Of a DNA stretch of 8,571 nucleotides, positions 1 to 5,134 are shown in pieces. The position numbers were made by a program, and so were the translations under genes. Position 1 is the stretch's first letter. Each line of letters opens with the position of its first letter. A model generated the notes under the pieces. It searched no databases and had not been told where the DNA came from. It saw only the letters and a list, made by a program, of their open reading frames with translations. Origin of the DNA: an uncultured cyanobacterium (GTDB taxonomy: Bacteria; Cyanobacteriota; Cyanobacteriia; Pseudanabaenales; Pseudanabaenaceae); assembly GCA_903819605.1 (NCBI GenBank), contig CAIJEA010000033.1:1-8571 (forward strand), written 5' to 3'.

Positions 1-33
1 AAAAGATAAAATGGCTACGCCATTTTATCTTTT
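1..33 (-). terminator. Probable rho-independent terminator of the gas vesicle operon
   Basis: A perfect 15-bp inverted repeat (bases 1-15 against 19-33) has a 3-base loop, TAC on the plus strand. Read on the minus strand it begins 11 bases after the gvpJ stop codon and ends in TCTTTT, with the A and T tracts inside the stem, as in many bidirectional intrinsic terminators. It suggests that gvpJ is the last gene of this transcript, although sequence beyond the window edge cannot be seen. A palindromic repeat unrelated to termination is the alternative. Confidence 0.7.
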
Positions 34-44
34 TAAAACACTTA

Positions 45-371
45 CTATGCTTCTAATTGTCTAACAGCAGCTAGTTCCCTTTCCAAAAGATTTACCCGTT
101 CTAGCAATTGCTGATTAGAAGCGAGTAATTCCTGTGTTCTTGATGACAAATAAGGATCGGATTCCCACCAGTTGATCCCGATTTCTTTGGCTTTATCCAC
201 AGACGCAACTAGTAAGCGAATGCGGATACTCAGTAACTCCACACTGCCCACTGACACGGTGATATCACCTGCAATGACAATTCCCTTGTCTAAAACTCGT
301 TCCAGAATATCGGCAAGGGAAGAGCCAGTTGTACTTGTGTTTATTGCCTGAGATTTAAGAACTTGAGACAT
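45..371 (-). CDS. gvpJ: Gas vesicle protein GvpJ
   Basis: This is a minor structural or assembly protein of gas vesicles, homologous to GvpA. Residues about 18-62 form the GvpA-like core, including LADILERVLDKGIVI, which closely parallels LAEVIDRILDKGIVI in GvpA. The stretch KAKEIGINWWESDPYLSS (60-77) is typical of cyanobacterial GvpJ and absent from GvpA. Residues about 79-106 look like a short Leu/Glu-rich coiled coil. At 108 residues it lacks the long repetitive C-terminal tail that I recall for Anabaena GvpJ. Its ATG overlaps the gvpN stop by one base (TAATG) and no good Shine-Dalgarno site is visible, so translation probably depends on coupling to gvpN. A hairpin terminator follows the stop. 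GvpM is a related family, but the INWWESDPYL motif favours GvpJ. Confidence 0.93.
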   Translation of the reverse strand: MSQVLKSQAINTSTTGSSLADILERVLDKGIVIAGDITVSVGSVELLSIRIRLLVASVDKAKEIGINWWESDPYLSSRTQELLASNQQLLERVNLLERELAAVRQLEA

Positions 372-1252
372 TAAGGTATTTGATCCAATAATTTAGCAAG
401 TCCGAGTTCTGACTCAGGCTCACCACTACCATAGCGAGAAATCAACACATCAAAACAGAGATCGCGGAAGTCGTCGTTTTTACCAGATACAGGAATCTCA
501 TGCTCATGACAGATTTTGCCAATGAGTAAACAAGCTCGTAAACTAGAAGCTTTACTGCACTGAACTTGACGACGAAAGCCTCGGATTAAATTGATTAACT
601 TTAGAGCCTCTGCCCGTTCTAATCCCACTCGATTTACCAAGATTTGCTTCTCGGTTTCGACATCTGCTTCGCCGATATTAATGGTAATCATGCGATCGAG
701 CAGAGCATCCTGAGTAGGATGTACTCCAGCATATTCTTCAGGATTAGAAGTAAAAATTGCCCGAAACATTGGATGCACGCGCACATATTCTGATTGCGAA
801 CTATCGGGAGGCAATACAATCAACTTTTCTTCGAGGGCGCTAAGGAGGACGTTATTGACTTCTGGACGAGATCGGTTAAACTCGTCGTAAATCAGCGTGA
901 AGCCTTCCTTTGCCGCTAAAGTTAGTCGTGAATCTGTCCAGCTTTGACGTAGATCATCTTCAACCTTCAACACTGAGTGGATATAGTTATCGACAACTTT
1001 TTTACGAGTATAGCCTGAGTTAGAACCAATTAGTTGGGATGAGCGCAGATCCTCATCACCATAGATTAGAACCATTGGTCTTCCGACTAACCCTGCAAGA
1101 TGCATGGCTAATGTCGTTTTGCCAGTACCAGCAGGCCCGCGCAAATGAATGGCAAATCCTGATTGTAAATAGCGTAATGCACGACGCACTATTTGTTTGG
1201 TGAAGTCAGTGCTAATAAACTGACGGGCATTAGCATGGAGAACTGTGGTCAT
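371..1252 (-). CDS. gvpN: Gas vesicle protein GvpN, MoxR-like AAA+ ATPase
   Basis: GvpN is a cytoplasmic AAA+ ATPase required for efficient gas vesicle formation and growth of the nascent vesicle, reported to act with GvpC. The 293-residue protein shows Walker A GPAGTGKTT (residues 39-47), Walker B TLIYDEFNRSRPEVNN with Asp123-Glu124, a sensor-1-like FTSN (167-170) and LLDRM with a probable arginine finger at Arg187. The remainder (about 195-293) forms the helical lid region. Length and motif order match the family. The ATG shares ATGA with the gvpC stop, and AGAAGG nine bases upstream (1262-1267) is a fair Shine-Dalgarno site, so it is both coupled and independently ribosome-accessible. It is co-transcribed between gvpC and gvpJ, the usual cyanobacterial order. 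Confidence 0.96.
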   Translation of the reverse strand: MTTVLHANARQFISTDFTKQIVRRALRYLQSGFAIHLRGPAGTGKTTLAMHLAGLVGRPMVLIYGDEDLRSSQLIGSNSGYTRKKVVDNYIHSVLKVEDDLRQSWTDSRLTLAAKEGFTLIYDEFNRSRPEVNNVLLSALEEKLIVLPPDSSQSEYVRVHPMFRAIFTSNPEEYAGVHPTQDALLDRMITINIGEADVETEKQILVNRVGLERAEALKLINLIRGFRRQVQCSKASSLRACLLIGKICHEHEIPVSGKNDDFRDLCFDVLISRYGSGEPESELGLAKLLDQIP

Positions 1253-2394
1253 GTTGTTGAGCCTTCTGCCATATGCAGCAGGGTATTAAGAATATCAGAA
1301 GGATCGACTTTAAGAGTATTCGCACCTTGAGCAAGTAAATCTCTAACGGTGTCGCGATCGTTGACTACTTCTAACAAGCTAGAGTTTGTAGATAACTGAG
1401 CCACGTAGTCAACCACAAATTGCTCGATTTTTCCAGAGGATTTAGGAGCTTCCTTAGTAATTTCCCTGACTTCAGCAGGTTTAGAGATGGCTACATCGGT
1501 GGTTTGCACAGTAACTGTTTCAGACTTCGCACTTTTCTTTTTAGACTTAGCGCTAGAACTTGTAACTTCAGAAGACACCTTAACCGCAGTCTGAGTTGGC
1601 TCCTTGCTAATTGCCTGACCTGTCGCTACAGTTCGAGATCCTGCCCAAACTGAGGCGCTTAAATTAGATCGGAAAGTTTTCAAGCTAATCGATTGCGCTT
1701 CAGCTTCAGCCAGTCGATTCAATTCAAGCTGCTCTAGAGAATCTTTAACATTAGCGACGCGATCGCTAAATTCTTGTGCTCTGGCTGCTGCATCTTGTTT
1801 TCCCTGTGCAAGACGTTGCTCATTAATTGCTTGAATTTGCTCTGCTGTCTCAGCAGATCTGATCTGCACTTCTTGCAATCTTTGCTGCGAGGCAATAGTT
1901 GCATTGGCAAGACGATTTTTGGTGAGATCTTCTATTTGCATCTGCGTAAATGCGGCTCTCTCTTTAACCAGTTGTTGCCGTTGAGCAAGAGCAGCTTCCC
2001 CAGCCCTGATCCTTGCTTTGTGAATATGTTTTAGCTGCGATCGCGTTTTAAAAGTACGAGTTCTGACTTCTTGAGCGCGTTGTTCGCTATCCTCAGCAGC
2101 TTTCTCAGAACGATTAATACTGAGATCCTGTAAATATTGCGACACTTGGTCAGATCGCTCTTTGAGTTCTTCTTGTCGCGATTCCAACGCATTTTCAGCG
2201 ATCGCTTGTCTACCTTGCTCCCAAGCAAGGCGGGTTTGCTCTGCTTGAGCCAAATATTTCGAGGTTGCTTCTGATTGCTCCTGTAAATCCCTCTCCCTCT
2301 CTTGCTTTGCTAGCTGACAATCTGCCAAAAAATCTGCTCTTTCTTGCAGTCGTCGCTGCCTTGCTTCTGCAAATTCCTGCATTAACGAAGCCAT
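1249..2394 (-). CDS. gvpC: Gas vesicle outer-surface protein GvpC, long form with C-terminal extension
   Basis: GvpC binds the outside of the GvpA rib wall and strengthens the vesicle against collapse. The 381-residue protein has a short N-terminal segment (1-22), then a charged, Gln/Glu/Ala/Arg-rich helical array. Clear 33-residue periods start at residues 88, 121, 154, 187 and 220 with the pattern L/I-x-x-[IL]-x-x-x-R. Two more start near 23 and 48 or 56, where the spacing slips: 65 residues for two repeats instead of 66. After about residue 248 comes a Ser/Thr/Lys-rich linker (about 250-320, with SAKSKKKSAKS at 281-291), then a compact helical-looking region (about 322-378). Anabaena-type GvpC is near 190 residues, so this is long, though long GvpCs exist, for example in Microcystis. 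GAGGAA (2401-2406) lies six bases before the ATG. The stop overlaps the gvpN start. The family call is firm; the role of the extension is unknown. Confidence 0.92.
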   Translation of the reverse strand: MASLMQEFAEARQRRLQERADFLADCQLAKQERERDLQEQSEATSKYLAQAEQTRLAWEQGRQAIAENALESRQEELKERSDQVSQYLQDLSINRSEKAAEDSEQRAQEVRTRTFKTRSQLKHIHKARIRAGEAALAQRQQLVKERAAFTQMQIEDLTKNRLANATIASQQRLQEVQIRSAETAEQIQAINEQRLAQGKQDAAARAQEFSDRVANVKDSLEQLELNRLAEAEAQSISLKTFRSNLSASVWAGSRTVATGQAISKEPTQTAVKVSSEVTSSSAKSKKKSAKSETVTVQTTDVAISKPAEVREITKEAPKSSGKIEQFVVDYVAQLSTNSSLLEVVNDRDTVRDLLAQGANTLKVDPSDILNTLLHMAEGSTT

Positions 2395-2503
2395 AACAGT
2401 TTCCTCAATTCACTTTTTTAATCAAGTTTTCAAATTACGTTTCAATATTAACTTGTCGAACATTTGTAAACTTTACAGATAAATCCCCCTTCCCACCGTA
2501 TAA

Positions 2504-2574
2504 CTACCCTGCTAAAAATTTACTGCTTGGTCAACATTAAACTGACAAGGTAATTTTTAGTAAGAAGGGGGTAG
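2504..2574 (-). promoter_or_regulatory. Large stem-loop between gvpA and gvpC
   Basis: Most of the 252-bp gvpA-gvpC gap (2395-2646) has no ORF but holds a strong fold. CTTGGTCA (2526-2533) pairs with TGACAAG (2543-2549), with one bulge. Contiguously, CTAAAAATTTAC (2512-2523) pairs with GTAATTTTTAG (2550-2560), also with one bulge. CTACCC (2504-2509) can close the base with GGGTAG (2569-2574). A competing 8-bp pairing, CCCCCTTC (2485-2492) with GAAGGGGG (2564-2571), would exclude that basal stem. No T-run follows on the minus strand, so it is not a canonical terminator. A plausible role is stabilising or processing the abundant gvpA message, or attenuating read-through into gvpC (inference). 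A small palindrome, TGTAAACTTTACA, lies at 2465-2477. Confidence 0.6.
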
Positions 2575-2646
2575 CAAAGAAATCGGTAGGCTAATAGTCT
2601 ATTGTTTAGTATAGTTTGCGGCTAGTATTGCTAGCAGCAAGTATCA

Positions 2647-2865
2647 CTAAGCAGCAGGTACTGCCGCCGATGCCGTGAGACCAACTGCTTCAGCATACTT
2701 GAGGTATGTTTCCACAGAAGCGATAACGACACGAGCTTCGATTGACAATAGTTCGATTCCCACCAAAGAGACTCTCACCCATGCATCAATAACAATGCCC
2801 TTATCCAAAATGCGATCAATGACTTCCGCCAAGCTAGAGGAAGAGTTTACTTTTTCGACTGCCAT
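2647..2865 (-). CDS. gvpA: Major gas vesicle structural protein GvpA
   Basis: GvpA is the small hydrophobic protein that polymerises into the ribs forming the gas vesicle wall. The 72-residue sequence is nearly the same as cyanobacterial GvpA throughout: MAVEK at the N-terminus, SSLAEVIDRILDKGIVIDAW (10-29), RVSLVGIELLSIEARVVIAS (31-50) with the two beta strands, and ETYLKYAEAVGL (52-63). Only one gvpA copy is present here, whereas several cyanobacteria have tandem copies. The start is fixed by homology and by a strong Shine-Dalgarno site. It is the promoter-proximal gene of the cluster and is separated from gvpC by a structured gap, which fits much higher expression of GvpA than of the minor proteins. 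Confidence 0.99.
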   Translation of the reverse strand: MAVEKVNSSSSLAEVIDRILDKGIVIDAWVRVSLVGIELLSIEARVVIASVETYLKYAEAVGLTASAAVPAA

Positions 2866-2874
2866 AGCAATGAT

Positions 2875-2880
2875 CTCCTT
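2875..2880 (-). promoter_or_regulatory. Strong ribosome binding site of gvpA
   Basis: AAGGAG (read on the minus strand, within CAAGGAGAT) lies nine bases before the gvpA ATG. It is the best Shine-Dalgarno match in the window and fits the need for large amounts of GvpA. The plus-strand genes in this window mostly lack such a site; ybeY is the exception. Confidence 0.8.
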
Positions 2881-2951
2881 GAGTTAACTATGTTAGGCAT
2901 TTAAATTCTGCCTGTGCAGACTGTACTACACAACAGCAAAATTACTTATAC

Positions 2952-3000
2952 TTATTTTATACTAAGTTCATCTTTATAAGGATGACATGTTTATTTTATA
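2952..3000 (-). promoter_or_regulatory. Candidate tandem promoter elements of gvpA
   Basis: The minus strand carries TATAAAAT twice (2954-2961 and 2993-3000) inside an exact 10-bp direct repeat, 39 bp apart. Either could act as a -10 box, giving a gvpA leader of roughly 80-120 bases. No convincing TTGACA-type -35 box sits at the right distance, so the assignment rests only on the -10 resemblance in AT-rich DNA. Confidence 0.3.
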
Positions 3001-3046
3001 AGATATAGCGATTAGTAGTTATAAATTTTCTTTAAGATGATGTAAG

Positions 3047-3052
3047 TATAAT
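3047..3052 (+). promoter_or_regulatory. Candidate -10 box for the DUF3285 gene
   Basis: A consensus TATAAT lies about 140 bp upstream of the ATG at 3191. The -35 region (around 3024-3030) is only T-rich. In DNA this AT-rich a chance match is quite possible. Confidence 0.25.
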
Positions 3053-3190
3053 GAAAATATTTTTGCTTATAATTTGCTTGCCTATCAAACTACTAAATAA
3101 CTCAATCAAAGAAATATTTATATTTCACATAATTTGATTGTCTAGGGAAATATCTTTTGGTAGTTTAATAATTTATATATTTTTGAAACC

Positions 3191-3415
3191 ATGAACAAAA
3201 ATCTAAATACTCAGTCTAGCTCTAGCTCGAAAGAAGATGATGCAGCACTTAATAAACAAGCATCTAATAGGAATATTGCTCCAGAGAAAGATAGCTTTGT
3301 TAAGCTCGCCATGCGTAATATGGTAAAAAAAGGTAGCACATCACTATTTCACCTATTTTTAACAGTTTTTGGAGTAGTTGGCGCTTTGCTAGGATTAGCG
3401 ATCGCTTTTCATTAA
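3191..3415 (+). CDS. Small single-pass membrane protein, DUF3285-like
   Basis: This 74-residue protein has no known biochemical function. The N-terminal third (1-30) is polar and Ser/Asn/Lys-rich, probably disordered. Residues 31-48, PEKDSFVKLAMRNMVKKG, form a basic amphipathic stretch, and residues about 51-72 form one hydrophobic transmembrane helix ending two residues from the C-terminus. The combination DSFVKLAMRNMVKKG followed by SLFHLFLT matches my memory of the cyanobacterial DUF3285 family, which often lies next to ybeY, as here. The positive charges before the helix suggest that the N-terminus is cytoplasmic. No Shine-Dalgarno site precedes the ATG. It ends 278 bp before ybeY, so co-transcription is possible but not evident. 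Tail-anchored thylakoid or plasma membrane location is inference. Confidence 0.8.
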   Translation: MNKNLNTQSSSSSKEDDAALNKQASNRNIAPEKDSFVKLAMRNMVKKGSTSLFHLFLTVFGVVGALLGLAIAFH

Positions 3416-3443
3416 CATAGTCTTACAGACACATCCTAACTAT

Positions 3444-3467
3444 CAATAAACTGATCAACAAACTGAT
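3444..3467 (+). repeat. Two-copy 12-bp tandem repeat
   Basis: CAATAAACTGAT (3444-3455) is followed directly by CAACAAACTGAT (3456-3467), with 11 of 12 bases identical. It lies just after the DUF3285 gene in an AT-rich gap of 278 bp (3416-3693) where I see no clear terminator. Function is unknown and it may be chance slippage. Confidence 0.5.
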
Positions 3468-3645
3468 TATCAAAGTCTTAATCAAGCAATCGACAATCAG
3501 TATTTCGCTAGTTATAAATATTTTTAAGATCGAGCTTATCTCTAATATCTTGTTGATGTAAGTCTATTATTTATTCTTGCCTTCTGGAATATATTATTGC
3601 CAATAAATTTTATCGTGAATTTGAGATAAAAGTCGTACAAAAACA

Positions 3646-3693
3646 ATGAAAACTACTACTACTATTTCATCTAAATTGAGAGGTTACAAATAA
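3646..3693 (+). other. 15-codon mini-ORF abutting and in frame with ybeY
   Basis: An ATG at 3646 opens MKTTTTISSKLRGYK and stops at TAA (3691-3693), immediately before the TTG start of ybeY and in the same frame. Four consecutive Thr codons (ACT) are notable. The ybeY Shine-Dalgarno site GAGAGG lies within it, so ribosomes translating it would cover that site. It has no obvious Shine-Dalgarno site of its own, so translation is uncertain. It could be a leader peptide, a remnant of a longer ybeY N-terminus cut by a stop codon, or chance. Confidence 0.3.
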
Positions 3694-4185
3694 TTGAGTG
3701 TCGATCTATATTGTGAAGTTTATCCTGAAATTGCGGAACTCCACCCAATTACTCCGCATCAATGGCAAGAATGGTTTGCAATATGGGAGCAGTATCTCCT
3801 TTCGGAGCAGGCGATCGCTAATGGAGAATATGAGCTATCTCTAGCAATTACCGATGATTTGACAATTCAACAACTCAATTTGCAATATCGTCAGCAGGAT
3901 CGACCAACTGACGTTTTGTCATTTGCGGCACTAGAGTCAGATATGCCAGAGATCCCAATGGATATATCTGATTATGTTGAGCCAACCTATTGGGGGGACA
4001 TCATTATTTCTCAAACAACTGCAACCCGACAGGCTTTAGAACGGGGTCATTCACTAATTTATGAACTAGCTTGGCTGGCAGCCCATGGGTTTCTACATTT
4101 ACTTGGCTGGGATCACCCAGACGAGGAAAGTCTAGAAAAAATGCTGAATCAGCAGGAACTGATGTTGCAGAAAATCTCCTTTTAG
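3694..4185 (+). CDS. ybeY: Endoribonuclease YbeY (16S rRNA 3'-end maturation and ribosome quality control)
   Basis: YbeY is a zinc-dependent single-strand endoribonuclease needed for 16S rRNA 3'-end processing and for removal of defective ribosomes. The 163-residue protein carries the family signature HGFLHLLGWDH, with the three metal-binding histidines His131, His135 and His141, and the conserved upstream stretch LQYRQQDRPTDVLSF (63-77) containing the conserved Arg. GDIIIS (101-106) is the usual strand before the metal site. The start is TTG, supported by GAGAGG ten bases upstream (3678-3683) and by an in-frame TAA directly before it. The N-terminus MSVDLYCEV resembles that of other cyanobacterial YbeY proteins. 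It lies upstream of dgkA, an order common in cyanobacteria (slr0053-slr0054 in Synechocystis). A hairpin 28 bases after the stop may end its transcript. Confidence 0.95.
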   Translation: MSVDLYCEVYPEIAELHPITPHQWQEWFAIWEQYLLSEQAIANGEYELSLAITDDLTIQQLNLQYRQQDRPTDVLSFAALESDMPEIPMDISDYVEPTYWGDIIISQTTATRQALERGHSLIYELAWLAAHGFLHLLGWDHPDEESLEKMLNQQELMLQKISF

Positions 4186-4213
4186 GTTCATATAGAAGCA
4201 TCTAGTTATGCTA

Positions 4214-4288
4214 AGAGGAGAGTGCCGGCGCGAAGCGCTGCCACTCTCCTCTAGGTTTTATGTTTTAACTTACTTGGCTATAGCTATA
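4214..4288 (+). repeat. Dispersed palindromic repeat element, copy 1; likely ybeY terminator
   Basis: The arms AGAGGAGAGTG (4214-4224) and CACTCTCCTCT (4242-4252) pair perfectly around a GC-rich loop containing GCGC-GAA-GCGC (4228-4238). A TTTTATGTTTTAA stretch follows, so it could act as an intrinsic terminator for ybeY. Bases 4250-4288 match, in inverted orientation, bases 8512-8550 after the efflux gene with 36 of 39 identical, which shows that this is a repeat family and not only a terminator. It is too short to encode a protein, and the open frame across it is not a credible gene. Confidence 0.8.
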
Positions 4289-4289
4289 G

Positions 4290-4319
4290 ATTCAAAAAAT
4301 ACAAAGCAATTTTTTGAAT
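4290..4319. repeat. AT-rich hairpin
   Basis: ATTCAAAAAAT (4290-4300) and ATTTTTTGAAT (4309-4319) form a perfect 11-bp inverted repeat with an 8-base spacer, directly after the palindromic repeat element. It could be a bidirectional terminator or the outer end of that element. No function can be shown. Confidence 0.5.
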
Positions 4320-4371
4320 TGTTGTTATTGGTCTTAGAGCAATCACCCGCCAATTGCCATAAAGTGAAAAG

Positions 4372-4389
4372 CAATTACTTAAGTAATTG
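4372..4389. promoter_or_regulatory. Perfect 18-bp palindrome upstream of dgkA
   Basis: CAATTACTTAAGTAATTG is fully self-complementary, with 9-bp half-sites and no spacer. It lies about 80 bp before the dgkA ATG and just upstream of a candidate promoter, so a dimeric regulator site is conceivable. No known regulator consensus is recognised. Confidence 0.35.
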
Positions 4390-4399
4390 GGTGCTTAAT

Positions 4400-4429
4400 T
4401 TGGGTAAACTAACTTTCTAGCGTTAAAAT
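4400..4429 (+). promoter_or_regulatory. Candidate dgkA promoter
   Basis: TTGGGT (4400-4405) and TAAAAT (4424-4429) are separated by 18 bp and lie 40 bp before the dgkA ATG. The match to the primary sigma factor consensus is moderate and the DNA is AT-rich, so this is tentative. Confidence 0.3.
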
Positions 4430-4469
4430 CTTGGCAAATGCTTAGCAAGGTCTACTTAGAACAATACCT

Positions 4470-4964
4470 ATGAATATTGATCTATACCTACCAAGAGTGT
4501 TTCTAGTTAAATCGCCTTCTTTATCCGACCAAATGACACAGACCGACGAGTTTGAAAAATCTGAACAGAGTGCTAGTCAACGCAATGATTCTTTTCAAAT
4601 TGCGACAAATTTATTACTTAGTTTTAAATATGCTTGGCAAGGTGTCACCTACGCTTTCCGTACCCAAAGAAATTTTCGTATTCATTTAATTATGGGCGCG
4701 ATCGCCTTATGCCTAAGCCTCTATTTTCGATTATCCGCTATTGCTTGCTCAATCATTAGCTTAACGATCGCCTTGGTTTTAGTTTTAGAATTGTTAAATA
4801 CAGCGCTAGAGGCAGTGGTCGATCTAACTGTGGGGCGCGAGTTTCATCAGCTAGCCAAAATTGCTAAGGACTGTGCCGCAGGTGCAGTGCTAATAGCAGC
4901 GATCGCTGCTCTGATTATTGCTGGTGTGTTATTATTACCAAGTATTTTGATAGCATTTTCCTAA
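4470..4964 (+). CDS. dgkA: Diacylglycerol/undecaprenol kinase family membrane protein
   Basis: This is an inner-membrane lipid kinase of the prokaryotic DgkA/UdpK family, phosphorylating diacylglycerol or undecaprenol with ATP; the sequence does not settle which. Residues 49-72 contain the amphipathic entry region ending in RTQRNFRIH. Three membrane helices follow at about 72-90, 92-116 and 135-160. ELLNTALEAVVDL (107-119) supplies the catalytic and metal-binding Glu107, Asn110 and Glu114, equivalent to E. coli Glu69, Asn72 and Glu76. LAKIAKDCAAGAVL (128-141) contains Lys133-Asp134, equivalent to Lys94-Asp95. At 164 residues it is longer than E. coli DgkA (about 120) because of a polar N-terminal extension of about 45 residues. 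The start is uncertain: ATG 4470 or ATG 4533 (residue 22), neither with a Shine-Dalgarno site. The NTALE and KDCAAGAVL forms resemble Gram-positive UdpK more than E. coli DgkA. Confidence 0.92.
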   Translation: MNIDLYLPRVFLVKSPSLSDQMTQTDEFEKSEQSASQRNDSFQIATNLLLSFKYAWQGVTYAFRTQRNFRIHLIMGAIALCLSLYFRLSAIACSIISLTIALVLVLELLNTALEAVVDLTVGREFHQLAKIAKDCAAGAVLIAAIAALIIAGVLLLPSILIAFS

Positions 4965-5026
4965 AAGTTAAAACTATTAGGGATGCTAAATTCACCTTCT
5001 ATATAAGCGATTTCAGTTCAGCGAAT

Positions 5027-5051
5027 TTACCTCAAAAGTAGACAGAGGTAA
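5027..5051. promoter_or_regulatory. Inverted repeat upstream of the efflux pump gene, possible operator
   Basis: TTACCTC (5027-5033) and GAGGTAA (5045-5051) form a perfect 7-bp inverted repeat with an 11-base spacer, about 85 bp before the pump start. Efflux genes are often controlled by dimeric repressors (TetR, MarR), and the half-site spacing of about 18 bp is compatible with this, but no regulator gene is in the window. A TATATAA at 5000-5006 could be a -10 box just upstream. A short RNA hairpin is the alternative. Confidence 0.35.
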
Positions 5052-5134
5052 TACAACCGCATCTACAAATTATGATCTCAGCAGTCAGCGGCTAGGCTTA
5101 CTTTTTCAAACTCTTCATTCCTACATCTTTGCCC

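Larger units (their letters stand above)
2866..3190. promoter_or_regulatory. Divergent control region between gvpA and the DUF3285 gene
   Basis: This 325-bp gene-free, strongly AT-rich stretch must hold the promoters for the leftward gvp operon and the rightward small-protein gene. I see no ORF with homology and no RNA gene. Visible signals are the gvpA ribosome binding site, two copies of TTATTTTATA (2952-2961 and 2991-3000) giving candidate -10 boxes for gvpA, a TATAAT at 3047-3052 on the plus strand, and a weak inverted repeat TCATC/GATGA (2968-2972 and 2981-2985) between the two leftward boxes. Regulator identities cannot be inferred. Confidence 0.55.

Noticed and set aside
371..1252. MoxR/norQ-type chaperone ATPase unrelated to gas vesicles
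   Set aside because: The AAA+ core is similar, but overlap with gvpC and gvpJ in the standard gvp order makes GvpN the clear call.
1420..2034. Plus-strand ORFs opposite gvpC
   Set aside because: They are antisense shadows of the repetitive Gln/Glu/Arg-rich gvpC coding sequence, with Cys/Leu/Ser/Arg-rich translations and no start signals.
2675..2887. Plus-strand ORF opposite gvpA
   Set aside because: It is the complement of a highly conserved gvpA gene; the open frame follows from gvpA codon use.
3444..3467. Possible CRISPR-like or iteron repeat after the DUF3285 gene
   Set aside because: Only two 12-bp units with no spacer pattern and no replication or Cas gene nearby; kept only as a minor tandem repeat.
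4225..4241. tRNA or other structured RNA gene in the GC-rich hairpin
   Set aside because: It is a single palindrome with no cloverleaf or conserved RNA bases, and its flank matches a repeat copy elsewhere in the window.
4208..4420. Plus-strand ORF of 70 codons after ybeY
   Set aside because: It runs through the palindromic repeat, an AT-rich hairpin and a palindrome; the translation has no family resemblance and there is no ribosome binding site.
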